A stretch of DNA of 64,000 nt from Legionellaceae bacterium (GTDB lineage: Bacteria; Pseudomonadota; Gammaproteobacteria; Legionellales; Legionellaceae): contig JAUYSP010000028.1 of the NCBI GenBank assembly GCA_030696305.1, positions 62,001 to 126,000 on the forward strand, in the 5' to 3' direction. The position numbers and the translations under genes were made by a program. Positions 58,701-64,000 of the stretch are shown here, one piece after another; position 1 is the stretch's first letter; the number at the start of each line of letters is the position of its first letter. The notes beneath the pieces are model-generated. The model was not told the origin of the DNA. It did no database searches and saw nothing but the letters and a program-made list of their open reading frames with translations.

Positions 58701-58810
58701 GTAGCTTTATCAAGTACAGTCGTTTCTAATGGTGATATTACTGTTTTGTGTCGTGGAGTTAAGCCAATGTCTTTGACATTGAATGCCAGGGTGGGAACAA
58801 TGATGGTCAT
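49709..58810 (-). CDS. Giant haemagglutinin-like beta-helix protein (3,033 residues)
   Basis: I cannot name this protein. The N-terminal 100 residues look beta-sandwich-like; from about 100 to 2650 it is rich in short alternating strands with Asn, Gly, Ser and Thr turns (for example GGDLSIKAKGRIQLG, GGNVRLEAGEGVDLENG, AGGNLEIDAPELIARA), which resembles filamentous haemagglutinin and CdiA repeats. A tandem duplication lies at about 1220-1740. From about 2680 to 2740 there is a charged Pro/Lys/Glu linker, then a helical C-terminal part with two hydrophobic stretches (one is GPIGWGLVILDIADSF). No Sec signal peptide, TPS domain or partner TpsB is seen, so it is not a standard two-partner protein, and no immunity gene follows. 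It is the last gene of an operon with two membrane/coiled-coil proteins. An AGGA ribosome-binding sequence lies 7 bp before the ATG. Confidence 0.8.
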   Translation of the reverse strand: MTIIVPTLAFNVKDIGLTPRHKTVISPLETTVLDKATFRYFVQPDEHGEYTFSLENLWYEKTQHHEFYDGNTKIFDTYYDQKTQQIVIHIVAKTQTNLFFNFNANECLIKSEAPLCIDGEFAIKSFLSITAPSLCLLNKISCEGQIKLHVEQGIGMFDEIQGKNLDVHASYLYQSGHVHCRDQYDISVQTYQQIKDGHTRTGSLRLVSEQCEITGKVQVEQMCFLVTNTLVIGTNDVNTQMEILGQHHLHCINGIILGNSQFILRDVFDESNNENEIQSHFICDQQFYIESSSVVETRSNQVDFNWLKNEGSLTVQESLFNANIVIQQGKLTLLDTDALINTHFSQDQNGHCTLIGSNFSSLSTAINDGEISLCQSTWQGQHAYLASGLLQVAEDSGIELNTSLITESESQFVVTNSRIKITDTTLSGSVKFENINLKANTFSVNQNKVSINNSTIHTQKRAYVSGDVEIKATTMIGEMVCLTGILNTDELLINAEKLELKSHQASMHQFISNSNQIILEGGDEQSQLMFTNSQLSAKMFTVHNHVNLNDSYLTGIDHKDMAHDIAGKLTLTRSRFITESQIHHLIKNKHLLLLENSAITAHIIYSEADISGKKSDISCERFIQQDASINIKSSQLKVTQDFSLSHSDVVIQDSDISANDVLLQDETQLRLNGNSVLIASQDVVTDLNTRLMSEQAQLHAQRFVVLGRVELCSTLLSAQELVIYDQFSSEKQTIIQVEERILLAKTAKAEFLESHLESKEFYTFGNITVSDSTLKVDEQIGLWSSSTTTLTGNTAVEAGNLALLGTLALKQTDSSKDKTTPTGMQLQVKNQLDILPGARITGDVDLIIEAEMINQSGTIDLSSKFFARGRQFNNFGSVRAKSIFLGFDDVVINHGILSSKDMTVHSNFMNILGQVYAEESLACSGFVSVNLGFIAANNYINDSFLSLNMGLITPNLLADPRYVFTLTNVISTAKTAALMWMPTYTMGIQLVSMIPGVFSTANNLYNLSTRLTFESLGNMRRHEYMPILCQAKNIFMFGQGLYNTSSSFGEELPIWSTGFSKFFNQNDVWRKEWWSTWSATDWKNMGIRSAGAFAGSYSDNSLLHVNAGGSFVYNTSKSSFMHINLGAEKSAFSHNINTHTLYNEGYSSGREAAFLATSIKNNGVLEGQEQFTLRADNMSNAESGHVRGRNANVDVHAFKQKGNLTIQQGHLKINEFKDDVGATTHLSDAVLTGEKLDQIGQLQLDNVYIKEDEYYHASATAKSVTNNVMVEAKDFTYSGKLDYQQGYTVKAETAVFTSGSVVQGAKTAEEALFVPKPVPADAEPPSPEDKDAKPKEPEKDFKPQHVLSILADKVTLSGHASGGDYTQIHGKTEITQEDGTKVMAACDEFVVSESADIDLKYGSIAAKKGHFLGGKESFDGFSVHLDANVIEKGTDLSLHNTSYQGGTLESHGDLHFDHTNMDLSQWQQLGELDANDSQFKVDAFQDGVDSHSSLSNVAVAGKTFDQVGSLKLDNVYIKEEEYYHASSSAQSSTTNVMIEAKDYKYAGKLDYEQSYTVKANTAAFTQGSVVQGAKTAEDALFVPKPAAASDAPPPADNADAPPKEPEKEFKPQHVLSILADRVTLGGKMSGGDYTQIHGQTETTKEDGTKETSACDSLIVEDSADIHLKYGSISAKEGHVLGGSESFDSFNIHIGKQVIDQGAAFELINTNYTGDALESSGSTRFDHSNINITHTNLTKTADEFLINSNLSSKVMIDESTMRYQGQSGVVTEDYQHTGHVQKVAQSEGSKEKNLFYVQTKTAVLDGSTDLDNGYYDIEHLGDGTQFAAGRGKYSLYMASESLSYVTKDSFHLSDSVARDCDLLVQASDISFSANYNNTQRDLTFISTVGDVTLTSHIQSKNLYAKSARDILMNNSINTSAAACFEAAGGFYNYGGLLNGDMVSVKAAEIKNITQGSNAAQGSRLAMGGSGMINARHNLFLESTKGNIENHGGILRGGDYAQLIAEGDVRNLCNERVYQGKYDVQKEFSGALISGGSGTAETEGIGLYVKAKGQVISDASDFISNGSNYIEGVKGVHFTARQHTYIAGEDTDDRWYGKKTHVVDTATNVRGSVVHSNNGRNIIQSGEGQITSVAARFSSPGGTDIYAKGDVKLYGLLAENHRYTFKSYLWGLTKKERDYVYQSSTPTLFVDNGATRIQSAEGNVDARGAYFIGGGDLSIKAKGRIQLGVAILNHEVNEKTRSFDWSAPGKNAWGAYSHGGNAWDIATAEDATLAKINSFGNSHNIAEFLTNAANLGIDLTNTSNSVMRGLGQDSLSNELMARYGLGGSSGFSPAFTLTLNESKTKTKFQTQAQGGIDRGGNVRLEAGEGVDLENGVRVHAGGNLEIDAPELIARAAALNTSVQQTKGSQSIGFTATGQFQSVGASYSHTSTTATQYVNVELSADGSMSMHYQDTAMNKVELDGANIDAQTLDASIDRLIIYDKQDTSSTKTEAYSVSSTGQFSIYKGKGSEKVTNNSSGIHVTEGINTGGHHVQVNETYMEGGKIVTEGENHFQTNKLVSITLADERHFEGVGISGNINDLGRLKDGKPANTAGEQTIATIAILADKVDYFALQKPVIYGEKATAFDINELQGEIHTSSADGKVVKKNEAHHIQLDVPITNTAYLKQSAENIEAGKVKLDELFHLEPSKKEEPVDFGRPEPLKPVNSAPEEEKDIDEPKKRPTKKDSTEDEPKKKKPHPKPELSAKEVEEIVNEGLKHLKFESPKKQHEFEKSLAQAQKEKSTTGKVSHKTEEKIKHQVTDALIKTLKAGAEEGLGKLAEKLGPEYSKKILSLLSNPETMSHVGVKTYLGTKGALFTFAFNLVLSSLDKDVKKSDKFKHGAAVTTVDISLGLVMKFTLAEAAGPIGWGLVILDIADSFYSQEKVDHLVGAGLTHIYEAKTKFDQGHYWDAFIAAEKATLQMEGTAALHFIHDIANVTKPLVDRVESLFDGKQAIKSPLMPNSQPSQMGFFKPDEKWPRESATKEHENKPRSASFG
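53590..55140 (-). repeat. Tandem duplication inside the giant gene, two units of about 800 bp
   Basis: Unit 1 (about 55140-54330) and unit 2 (about 54330-53590) encode about 260-residue copies. Each runs from DNVYIKEDEYYHAS or DNVYIKEEEYYHAS, through SVVQGAKTAEEALFVPKP or SVVQGAKTAEDALFVPKP, a Pro-rich insert ending KPKEPEK or PPKEPEK, the HVLSILAD strand, GGDYTQIHG and LKYGSIAAKKGH or LKYGSISAKEGH. The two Pro-rich inserts vary most. Confidence 0.8.
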
Positions 58811-58824
58811 GTCGCAATCCTAAA

Positions 58825-59550
58825 TTATTTTTTATTGAATTTTGATATTAAATTTTGAACATTTACTTGACGGCCGTTGTTAGTCATCTCTTCGGAATCA
58901 TTGGCGGCATTGGCATTATTAGTAGCATTAGTACCACTGAATAGACCATTATTGCTGGGAGTTCCTTGATTGCGGGTTGGCCTTCTACGAAGACCTGGCA
59001 TTGGTGAAGGATGAGTATCAGGATTAGAACTAGGTGTGTTGCTTGGAGTTGTTGAGTGCAATATGCCACGTTGCTCAGTTAAGCTATTAATTTGTTGTTG
59101 TAAACTATTAAATTGCCTAGCATTAGCCAACCTATCCGCATCGCGATTATCTTGAGAGGTTTTTAGTTCTAATTTAACTGTCTCAAGCTCCGCTTTCTGA
59201 CGTGCCACTGTAGCACTCAAAATTTCCAATTCAGGTATAGTTGCTTTAGCCTCATTAGCGGCCTCTGCCATGTTTTCTTTTTTTTGCTTATGCTTTGCTT
59301 TAATAGACTCAATATTAGAGGCTGTTTCTTGTTCGGTTCTTTGATGACGTTGACTGGCCTGATCAATTTTTTCGTTATTGTTGCCTAAATAAACACCGCC
59401 ACTAAAAAGAGAAATGCCAGTTCCTATAGCCATTCCAACAAACACTGGCCAAGATGGTGGGATGAAAAGACAAGCGACCGCGGCTCCAACAACGAGTACA
59501 GCGGATACAATCGAGGTAATACCCGATACTTTTTTAAACCAATTCCACAT
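58825..59550 (-). CDS. Membrane-anchored coiled-coil protein of the giant-protein operon
   Basis: I do not recognise this 241-residue protein. Two hydrophobic helices (about 10-31 and 35-55) form a hairpin at the N-terminus, followed by a long coiled coil (about 57-165, rich in Glu, Gln, Lys and Ala) and a low-complexity Asn/Ser/Pro tail. It lies 14 bp before the giant gene and 12 bp after the previous one, with an AGAGGAA ribosome-binding sequence. This organisation suggests that the three products work together at the inner membrane, for instance in display, assembly or export of the giant protein. That is inference. Confidence 0.7.
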   Translation of the reverse strand: MWNWFKKVSGITSIVSAVLVVGAAVACLFIPPSWPVFVGMAIGTGISLFSGGVYLGNNNEKIDQASQRHQRTEQETASNIESIKAKHKQKKENMAEAANEAKATIPELEILSATVARQKAELETVKLELKTSQDNRDADRLANARQFNSLQQQINSLTEQRGILHSTTPSNTPSSNPDTHPSPMPGLRRRPTRNQGTPSNNGLFSGTNATNNANAANDSEEMTNNGRQVNVQNLISKFNKK

Positions 59551-59562
59551 GAGATCATTCCT

Positions 59563-60186
59563 CTATCTATTTTGTAACCGAGCAGAATGCTGTTCTTTGG
59601 CTGCAGCTAACGTAGCATGAGTATCAGGTAAATATGTCTCAACAATAGCAATCACATGTTGGTGATGAACCAAGCTTTCATTTTGATAGGTTTGAAGTGT
59701 ATCGAGAGTAACATCGTCTGGAAAAGCAGGATATGTCTCCATTAATCTTATCAGCTCCTTGAATTTTTCAATTTTCTGACATGTGTGCCAATCTTCTTTA
59801 CCATCTGAGGACTTATTAAAAAATGTTTTAAAGCGAGATTTTTTTTCTAGATCAAAGCCAGCTATTTCATTATTGAAAGCAGCAATTTCTTGACGGCACG
59901 ATGTTAATGCCTGATTGATAGTGCTGCAATCTTCCAATTGTGCCGCCTCCTGTTCGTCACATAACTTAGCCAAGCTATGAAATTCTTGATTATTTAAGGC
60001 AGTTGAATCATCTTTTATCCTAGGATTTTTTTTTGTAGGCCGCAAATAAGAACTAAATCCCAATATACCCGTTCCCCACATACTACCGAACATAATTGAA
60101 ACTCCTAGTAATAAATAAAATCTATTATCATAGCAATATGAAAATGCATTTGAATAAAATGGAGAATATACACCCTGTTCACTCAT
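59563..60186 (-). CDS. Single-pass membrane protein with helical domain, first gene of the giant-protein operon
   Basis: Unknown protein of 207 residues from the ATG at 60186, which has an AGGTGA ribosome-binding sequence; a start 16 codons earlier is less likely. One hydrophobic helix (about 22-46, RFYLLLGVSIMFGSMWGTGILG) follows a short N-terminal tail. The rest is hydrophilic and helical (for example RQEIAAFNNEIAGFDLEKKSR). It shares the layout of the next gene (short N-terminus, membrane part, long helix), though not obvious sequence. Promoter should lie in 60187-60493. Confidence 0.68.
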   Translation of the reverse strand: MSEQGVYSPFYSNAFSYCYDNRFYLLLGVSIMFGSMWGTGILGFSSYLRPTKKNPRIKDDSTALNNQEFHSLAKLCDEQEAAQLEDCSTINQALTSCRQEIAAFNNEIAGFDLEKKSRFKTFFNKSSDGKEDWHTCQKIEKFKELIRLMETYPAFPDDVTLDTLQTYQNESLVHHQHVIAIVETYLPDTHATLAAAKEQHSARLQNR

Positions 60187-60375
60187 GAACTCACCTAAGT
60201 CAAATTGATTTGTTTTTACGAAAAAAATGCGCATTATATAGCATAATAATTCAAATTAAAACCAAAAACAGTGTAATAGAGTCAAATCAATCCCTTCAGA
60301 CTTAATGGCACTGTTAACATGCGTTTCGGATAAGAAAATAAGTAACCGGATAATTAAAAAATAAAAAAGTGCATT

Positions 60376-60393
60376 CATTGCGAGCAACGCGCG
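60376..60393. repeat. Fragment of the GCGAAGCAATC-type interspersed element
   Basis: CATTGCGAGCAACGCGCG matches the left part of the element seen at 172-282; the right part (GAAGCAATC) is missing or diverged. Confidence 0.35.
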
Positions 60394-60450
60394 TCTCTCA
60401 GCATTATCATTAAAACCATAAAACGCTTATGAGAGCTGAACTTTGAACAA

Positions 60451-60470
60451 GCCTCGATCTAATACGAGGC
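60451..60470 (-). terminator. Probable terminator of the murJ-aminopeptidase unit
   Basis: Perfect 6-bp arms GCCTCG and CGAGGC with an 8-nt loop, 24 bp after the stop codon of the aminopeptidase gene. On the minus strand a TTGTTC stretch follows. Confidence 0.5.
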
Positions 60471-60493
60471 CGTGACCGTAGGCGAGTCAGATC

Positions 60494-61852
60494 CTAACCA
60501 TAACGTTGTAACAAATACTCTCCCACAGCTAGAATAGCCATCGCTTCACCACCTTCAGGTTTGCCGGGGCGGTTACCAAGATTCCAGGCCATGATATCAA
60601 AATGTACCCAAGGCAATCCTGGAGGTACAAAATATTGTAAAAATAATGCGGCGGTAATAGCACCTGCGTATGGAGACGCACTTGAGTTAGCCATATCCGC
60701 TATTGTTGATTCAAACAAGCTTTTATAACCGGAAAATAGCGGCATTCGCCATATTGGATCATTAACTTTTTCTCCATGCATCGCAATTGCTGCAGCCAAT
60801 ACATCATCATTACAAAACATCGCAGATATATCTGTGCCAACTGCTACTCTTGCAGCCCCCGTTAATGTGGCAAAATCAATTAATAATTCAGGGTTTTCTT
60901 CGCACCCTTTAACGATTGCATCCGCTAATACTAAGCGCCCTTCGGCATCTGTGTTATCAATTTCAACCTTCATTCCATTACGCATAGTCAAGACATCACC
61001 TGGTCGATAGGAGTCTGAGCTTACGGCATTTTCCACAGCTGGAATAAGTACATGTAATCTTATTGGTAAACGCGTCGTCATTATCCAATCGGCAAGTCCT
61101 ACGACTTGAGCAGCTCCTCCCATATCTTTCTTCATTAAGCGCATGCCAGCAGATGGTTTCAAATCTAAGCCACCCGAGTCAAAGCAAACGCCTTTTCCAA
61201 CCAAGGTGACACGTGGATGATCTTCATTTCCCCATGTTAGCGATAATAGCCTTGGCTCTGAAGCGGAAGCCCGCCCTACGGCATGAATTGCCGGAAAATT
61301 ATCGCGCAATAATTCATCACCAACCCATTGCTGAAATACTGCATCATGTTTTTTTGCTAAGTTATCGATTACATTCGCTAATTGCTTCGGACCTAAATCA
61401 TTAGTCGGAGTATTAATCAAATCCCGAGTCAAAAATACTGCCGTAGCTTTGGCTAACACAGGCGTTAATTGGGTTGCATTTAAAACTAATATGCGCGGTA
61501 AGCGAGCTGTTTTTTTATATTTATCAAATTGGTATTGGGCTAAAGACCAAGCTAAAAAAGCTTCGTTGGACACTGCATCTATACGGTAACACACTGCGGG
61601 AATACGAAGCACAGCGCTGGCCAATGCTAAGACATCAGAGGCATCGCCCATCCCAATGTATACGCACTCTAGTGATCCTGATTCATCGGTAATTAGAGCA
61701 ATATCCCCTAGCCTTCCTTGAAAATCCTGTTGAGCAAAAATGTATTGGACACGTCTCGAAAACGACGTGGTATCTTGACAGTCTCTTGGATTAAGTAATA
61801 CTAATAATGTCGATGTATCTGATTGTGTTTGATAAAAAATAGACGCTTGCAT
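60494..61852 (-). CDS. Second M17-family leucyl aminopeptidase
   Basis: A 452-residue M17 metalloaminopeptidase. The metal-binding and catalytic residues are in VGKGVCFDSGGLDLKP, KKDMGGAAQVVG and NTDAEGRLVLADAI. It is shorter than the PepA at 47669, with a divergent N-terminal domain. Its role is general peptide turnover in the cytoplasm; peptide specificity is unknown. It starts 12 bp after murJ with an AAGGAAA ribosome-binding sequence, so it is probably co-transcribed. Similar double M17 sets occur in Legionella and Coxiella. Confidence 0.93.
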   Translation of the reverse strand: MQASIFYQTQSDTSTLLVLLNPRDCQDTTSFSRRVQYIFAQQDFQGRLGDIALITDESGSLECVYIGMGDASDVLALASAVLRIPAVCYRIDAVSNEAFLAWSLAQYQFDKYKKTARLPRILVLNATQLTPVLAKATAVFLTRDLINTPTNDLGPKQLANVIDNLAKKHDAVFQQWVGDELLRDNFPAIHAVGRASASEPRLLSLTWGNEDHPRVTLVGKGVCFDSGGLDLKPSAGMRLMKKDMGGAAQVVGLADWIMTTRLPIRLHVLIPAVENAVSSDSYRPGDVLTMRNGMKVEIDNTDAEGRLVLADAIVKGCEENPELLIDFATLTGAARVAVGTDISAMFCNDDVLAAAIAMHGEKVNDPIWRMPLFSGYKSLFESTIADMANSSASPYAGAITAALFLQYFVPPGLPWVHFDIMAWNLGNRPGKPEGGEAMAILAVGEYLLQRYG

Positions 61853-61864
61853 CGTTTTTCCTTA

Positions 61865-63409
61865 TTATTTGATCTGACCTCGGAATTGGGCTGGTCGAAC
61901 ACCACATAGTCCTAAAGCCAGTACATAAATAGCACATGCCACGATGACATGCAGTAATAATGAACCTAATCTGACGGAACGAGACATCATCATCCATGTC
62001 TCAATATCGCCACGCATTAAAAATAAATAAATACTAACGGCCACATTTGCAAAACCTAATTGTAATAAAAAACGCGTCCAACCTGGTTGTAGATGATAAA
62101 TATCACGCCGAATAAGCAAAAATAGTAACACCCCACAATTCACATAGCTGGCGATAGATGAAGCCAGTGTTAACCCAGCATGAGCAAAAGGAATAATAAA
62201 CAGCGCACAACACACTGAATTAATTAGCATGGAAATCGCACCCACTTTTACTGGTGTTTTAATATTTTGCCTCGCATAAAAGCCTGACGCCAAGACTTTG
62301 ACCATCATAAATCCTGGTACACCAAGCGCTAACGTAATCAAACTTTTTTGCGTTTGTAGCACATCAAACATTGTGAACTTGCCATAAGCAAAACAGCTTG
62401 CAATCATCGGCATAGAAAAAATAGCTAAACCAAAACCTGCTGGCAGACCAATTAACAATAATAAACGTAATCCCCAATCTAGCGCTTTTGAAAAATGCTC
62501 GGGGTTTTGTTCTGCATGTCGTCTAGATAAATGAGGTAAAATAACTGTGGCGATGGCTACACCAAAAACCCCTAAAGGAAAATCGGTCAATCGATCCGTA
62601 TAATATAGCCAGGTCACACTGCTCACTTGTAAAAATGAAGCAAAGATCGTATCAATCATTAAATTAATTTGAGCGACTGAAACGCCAAAAAGTGCAGGAA
62701 CCATGAGCTTTAAAACGCGCTTTACGCCCGGATCCCGCATCATAAAACTGGGTTTGACTAATAAATCACGATGAAATAAAAAGGGAATTTGAAATAATAA
62801 TTGAACAATCCCTGCGATAAGCACTCCCCAAGCTAATGCAACGACGGGCACGGAAAACCTAGGACTTAAATATAAGGCACAAAGAATCATACTGATATTG
62901 AGAAAAACAGGGGTAAACGCCGGCACACCAAAATACCCATATGTATTTAAAACAGCTCCGGCCATGGCGGTCAGGGAAATCAACATGAGGTAAGGAAAGG
63001 TCAATTGTAACATTTGAGTAGCTAAAGCCGAACGAACTGAATCCTCACCAAACCCTGGAGCAAATATATAAATGATCACTGGCGCGCCAATCACGCCAAT
63101 CACTGTAACCAAGGTCAAAATAGCACTTAAACTTCCCACAATGCGGGCTATAAACGCACGAACTTCATCTAACGTTCGTGTTTTTTGGTATTCGGCTAAA
63201 ACAGGTACAAATGCTTGAGAAAAAGCACCTTCAGCAAATAAACGACGCATAAAATTGGGAATTCGAAACGCAATATAAAACGCATCCATTCCCGCCTCTG
63301 CACCGAACATTTGAGCTAATATCATATCCCGTACAAACCCCATGATACGCGATATAAAAGTCATCACCGACACAAGTGTCGTAGAACGCAATAGGCTTTG
63401 TCGTTTCAA
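61865..63409 (-). CDS. murJ: Lipid II flippase MurJ
   Basis: MurJ flips lipid II across the inner membrane for peptidoglycan synthesis. The best start is a TTG at 63409 (514 residues, normal for MurJ), giving LKRQSLLRSTTLVSVMTFISR with an AAGGA sequence 8 bp upstream; the ATG far upstream at 63577 would add 56 residues with no MurJ similarity. The MOP-fold helices are all present, with the FRIPNFMRRLFAEGAFSQAFVP motif at the second loop. It is divergent from rpsT, as in many gammaproteobacteria. Confidence 0.95.
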   Translation of the reverse strand: MKRQSLLRSTTLVSVMTFISRIMGFVRDMILAQMFGAEAGMDAFYIAFRIPNFMRRLFAEGAFSQAFVPVLAEYQKTRTLDEVRAFIARIVGSLSAILTLVTVIGVIGAPVIIYIFAPGFGEDSVRSALATQMLQLTFPYLMLISLTAMAGAVLNTYGYFGVPAFTPVFLNISMILCALYLSPRFSVPVVALAWGVLIAGIVQLLFQIPFLFHRDLLVKPSFMMRDPGVKRVLKLMVPALFGVSVAQINLMIDTIFASFLQVSSVTWLYYTDRLTDFPLGVFGVAIATVILPHLSRRHAEQNPEHFSKALDWGLRLLLLIGLPAGFGLAIFSMPMIASCFAYGKFTMFDVLQTQKSLITLALGVPGFMMVKVLASGFYARQNIKTPVKVGAISMLINSVCCALFIIPFAHAGLTLASSIASYVNCGVLLFLLIRRDIYHLQPGWTRFLLQLGFANVAVSIYLFLMRGDIETWMMMSRSVRLGSLLLHVIVACAIYVLALGLCGVRPAQFRGQIK

Positions 63410-63561
63410 TTGAACAATCCTTATTTTATGATCGCGAAAGTATATCGTTGGCCACAATTGATAGCAAATAATTTCAATGTAGCTTAGGATCTTAAAAAAA
63501 CATTGCATCGGTGTGAAATTCATTATAAGGGTTTTAATTAGAGAGTTTTGCGTCAGTCCTG

Positions 63562-63590
63562 TTGACAATTCCAACAAATTTGTGCATGAT
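63562..63590 (+). promoter_or_regulatory. rpsT promoter
   Basis: TTGACA (63562-63567) and CATGAT (63585-63590) are separated by 17 bp, about 40 bp before the rpsT GTG. The -35 is consensus; the -10 matches at four of six positions. Confidence 0.6.
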
Positions 63591-63631
63591 CCGTGGCATT
63601 ATTTTTGTATCGAAAAAAGTGGAGATTTTAA

Positions 63632-63898
63632 GTGGCAAATATTAAGTCAGCTATAAAGCGTGCTCGACAAAACGTCAAATTACGCCAACATAATGCTAGT
63701 GCGCGTTCAATGTACCGTACTTATGTAAAAAATGTTTTAAAAGCCGTTGAAACCGGTAATTTAGAAGCAGCTCGAGCTGCTTATGTATTGGCTCAACCTG
63801 TTATTGATAAAGCAGCTAGCAAGGGCTTATTACATAAAAACAAAGCATCCAGAATTAAAAGCCGCCTAAGTGCTCGAGTGAAATCTTTGGTTGCTTAA
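63632..63898 (+). CDS. rpsT: 30S ribosomal protein S20
   Basis: S20 binds 16S rRNA early in 30S assembly. The 88-residue basic, helical protein begins [14 protein letters not shown] and is normal length. The start codon is GTG at 63632, with a GGAG sequence upstream. The promoter at 63562 and terminator at 63934 make it a single-gene unit. In E. coli rpsT translation is autoregulated through its start region; that is not testable here. Confidence 0.98.
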   Translation: MANIKSAIKRARQNVKLRQHNASARSMYRTYVKNVLKAVETGNLEAARAAYVLAQPVIDKAASKGLLHKNKASRIKSRLSARVKSLVA

Positions 63899-63933
63899 TC
63901 CAGCGTTTCCGTCGCTCTAAGTCAGAAAGCTCG

Positions 63934-63958
63934 CCGAACCGGAACATAGCCGGTTCGG
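63934..63958 (+). terminator. rpsT terminator
   Basis: Perfect 9-bp GC-rich arms CCGAACCGG and CCGGTTCGG with a 7-nt loop, followed by TTATAATAT, 35 bp after the rpsT stop codon. It fits an intrinsic terminator with a weak T tract. Confidence 0.75.
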
Positions 63959-64000
63959 TTATAATATATAATTAACTGAAAACTCAGAAATTACCCATTT

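Noticed and set aside
49709-58810. Contact-dependent inhibition (CdiA) system
   Set aside because: The haemagglutinin-type repeats fit, but there is no TPS domain, no CdiB partner, no VENN-type pretoxin motif seen, and no small immunity gene between 49554 and 49708.

Overview
The window is an AT-rich gammaproteobacterial chromosome segment, most likely from the order Legionellales (Legionella, Coxiella, Rickettsiella or Berkiella-like). The evidence is a stand-alone protein of the IcmL/DotI family of Dot/Icm type IVB secretion components, a SulP-carbonic anhydrase fusion, a DUF2845-type secreted protein, three eukaryotic-type Ser/Thr protein kinases, and several hydrophilic orphans with acidic C-termini. 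No rRNA, tRNA, CRISPR array or insertion sequence was seen. The species cannot be named from the sequence alone.

Layout. 1-312: two kinds of inverted intergenic repeat. 313-2797 (minus): BON lipoprotein-glyA-nrdR-nusB. 2900-3319: small Tyr-rich exported protein. 3550-7892: RND efflux adaptor and pump; the only TolC seen is at 21.1 kb. 7972-8667: hydrophilic orphan. 8.8-13.3 kb: valS, nitronate monooxygenase, glyoxalase I. 13.4-17.2 kb (minus): SDR-OPT peptide transporter-protein kinase, tightly packed, with the kinase ending in a CaaX-like box. 17.25-20.3 kb: IcmL-like protein, L,D-transpeptidase, ettA. 20.5-29.2 kb (plus): pcm-tolC, ttcA, SulP-carbonic anhydrase, proS, MFS transporter. 29.3-33.8 kb (minus): orphan, secreted protein, lpxK, msbA. 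33.9-41.8 kb (minus): dimodular NRPS broken by one in-frame TAG. 42.2-47.5 kb: two small proteins, then two paralogous kinases on the plus strand enclosing lptF-lptG on the minus strand. 47.7-49.6 kb: pepA-holC. 49.7-60.2 kb (minus): three-gene cassette encoding two small membrane/coiled-coil proteins and a 3,033-residue haemagglutinin-like beta-helix protein. 60.5-63.4 kb: second M17 aminopeptidase and murJ. 63.6 kb: rpsT.

How it fits together. Most genes are housekeeping: translation (glyA, valS, proS, ttcA, ettA, rpsT), envelope biogenesis (lpxK, msbA, lptFG, murJ, tolC), replication (holC) and proteolysis (two M17 enzymes). Accessory blocks are set into this backbone. In Escherichia coli pepA-holC-valS is divergent from lptFG; here valS lies elsewhere and a kinase gene separates lptF from pepA. 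The kinases, the orphans and perhaps the giant protein look like host-interaction factors, and the IcmL-like protein points to a Dot/Icm system elsewhere in the genome.

The strongest candidates for something undescribed are: the giant beta-helix protein with two membrane partners and no recognisable TpsB-type transporter or secretion domain; the kinase ending Cys-Cys-Ala-Ile-Ser, a possible host-prenylation signal; the kinase pair with conserved promoters and conserved termini; and the NRPS, whose by-eye specificity codes suggest a D-Ser-Gly product.
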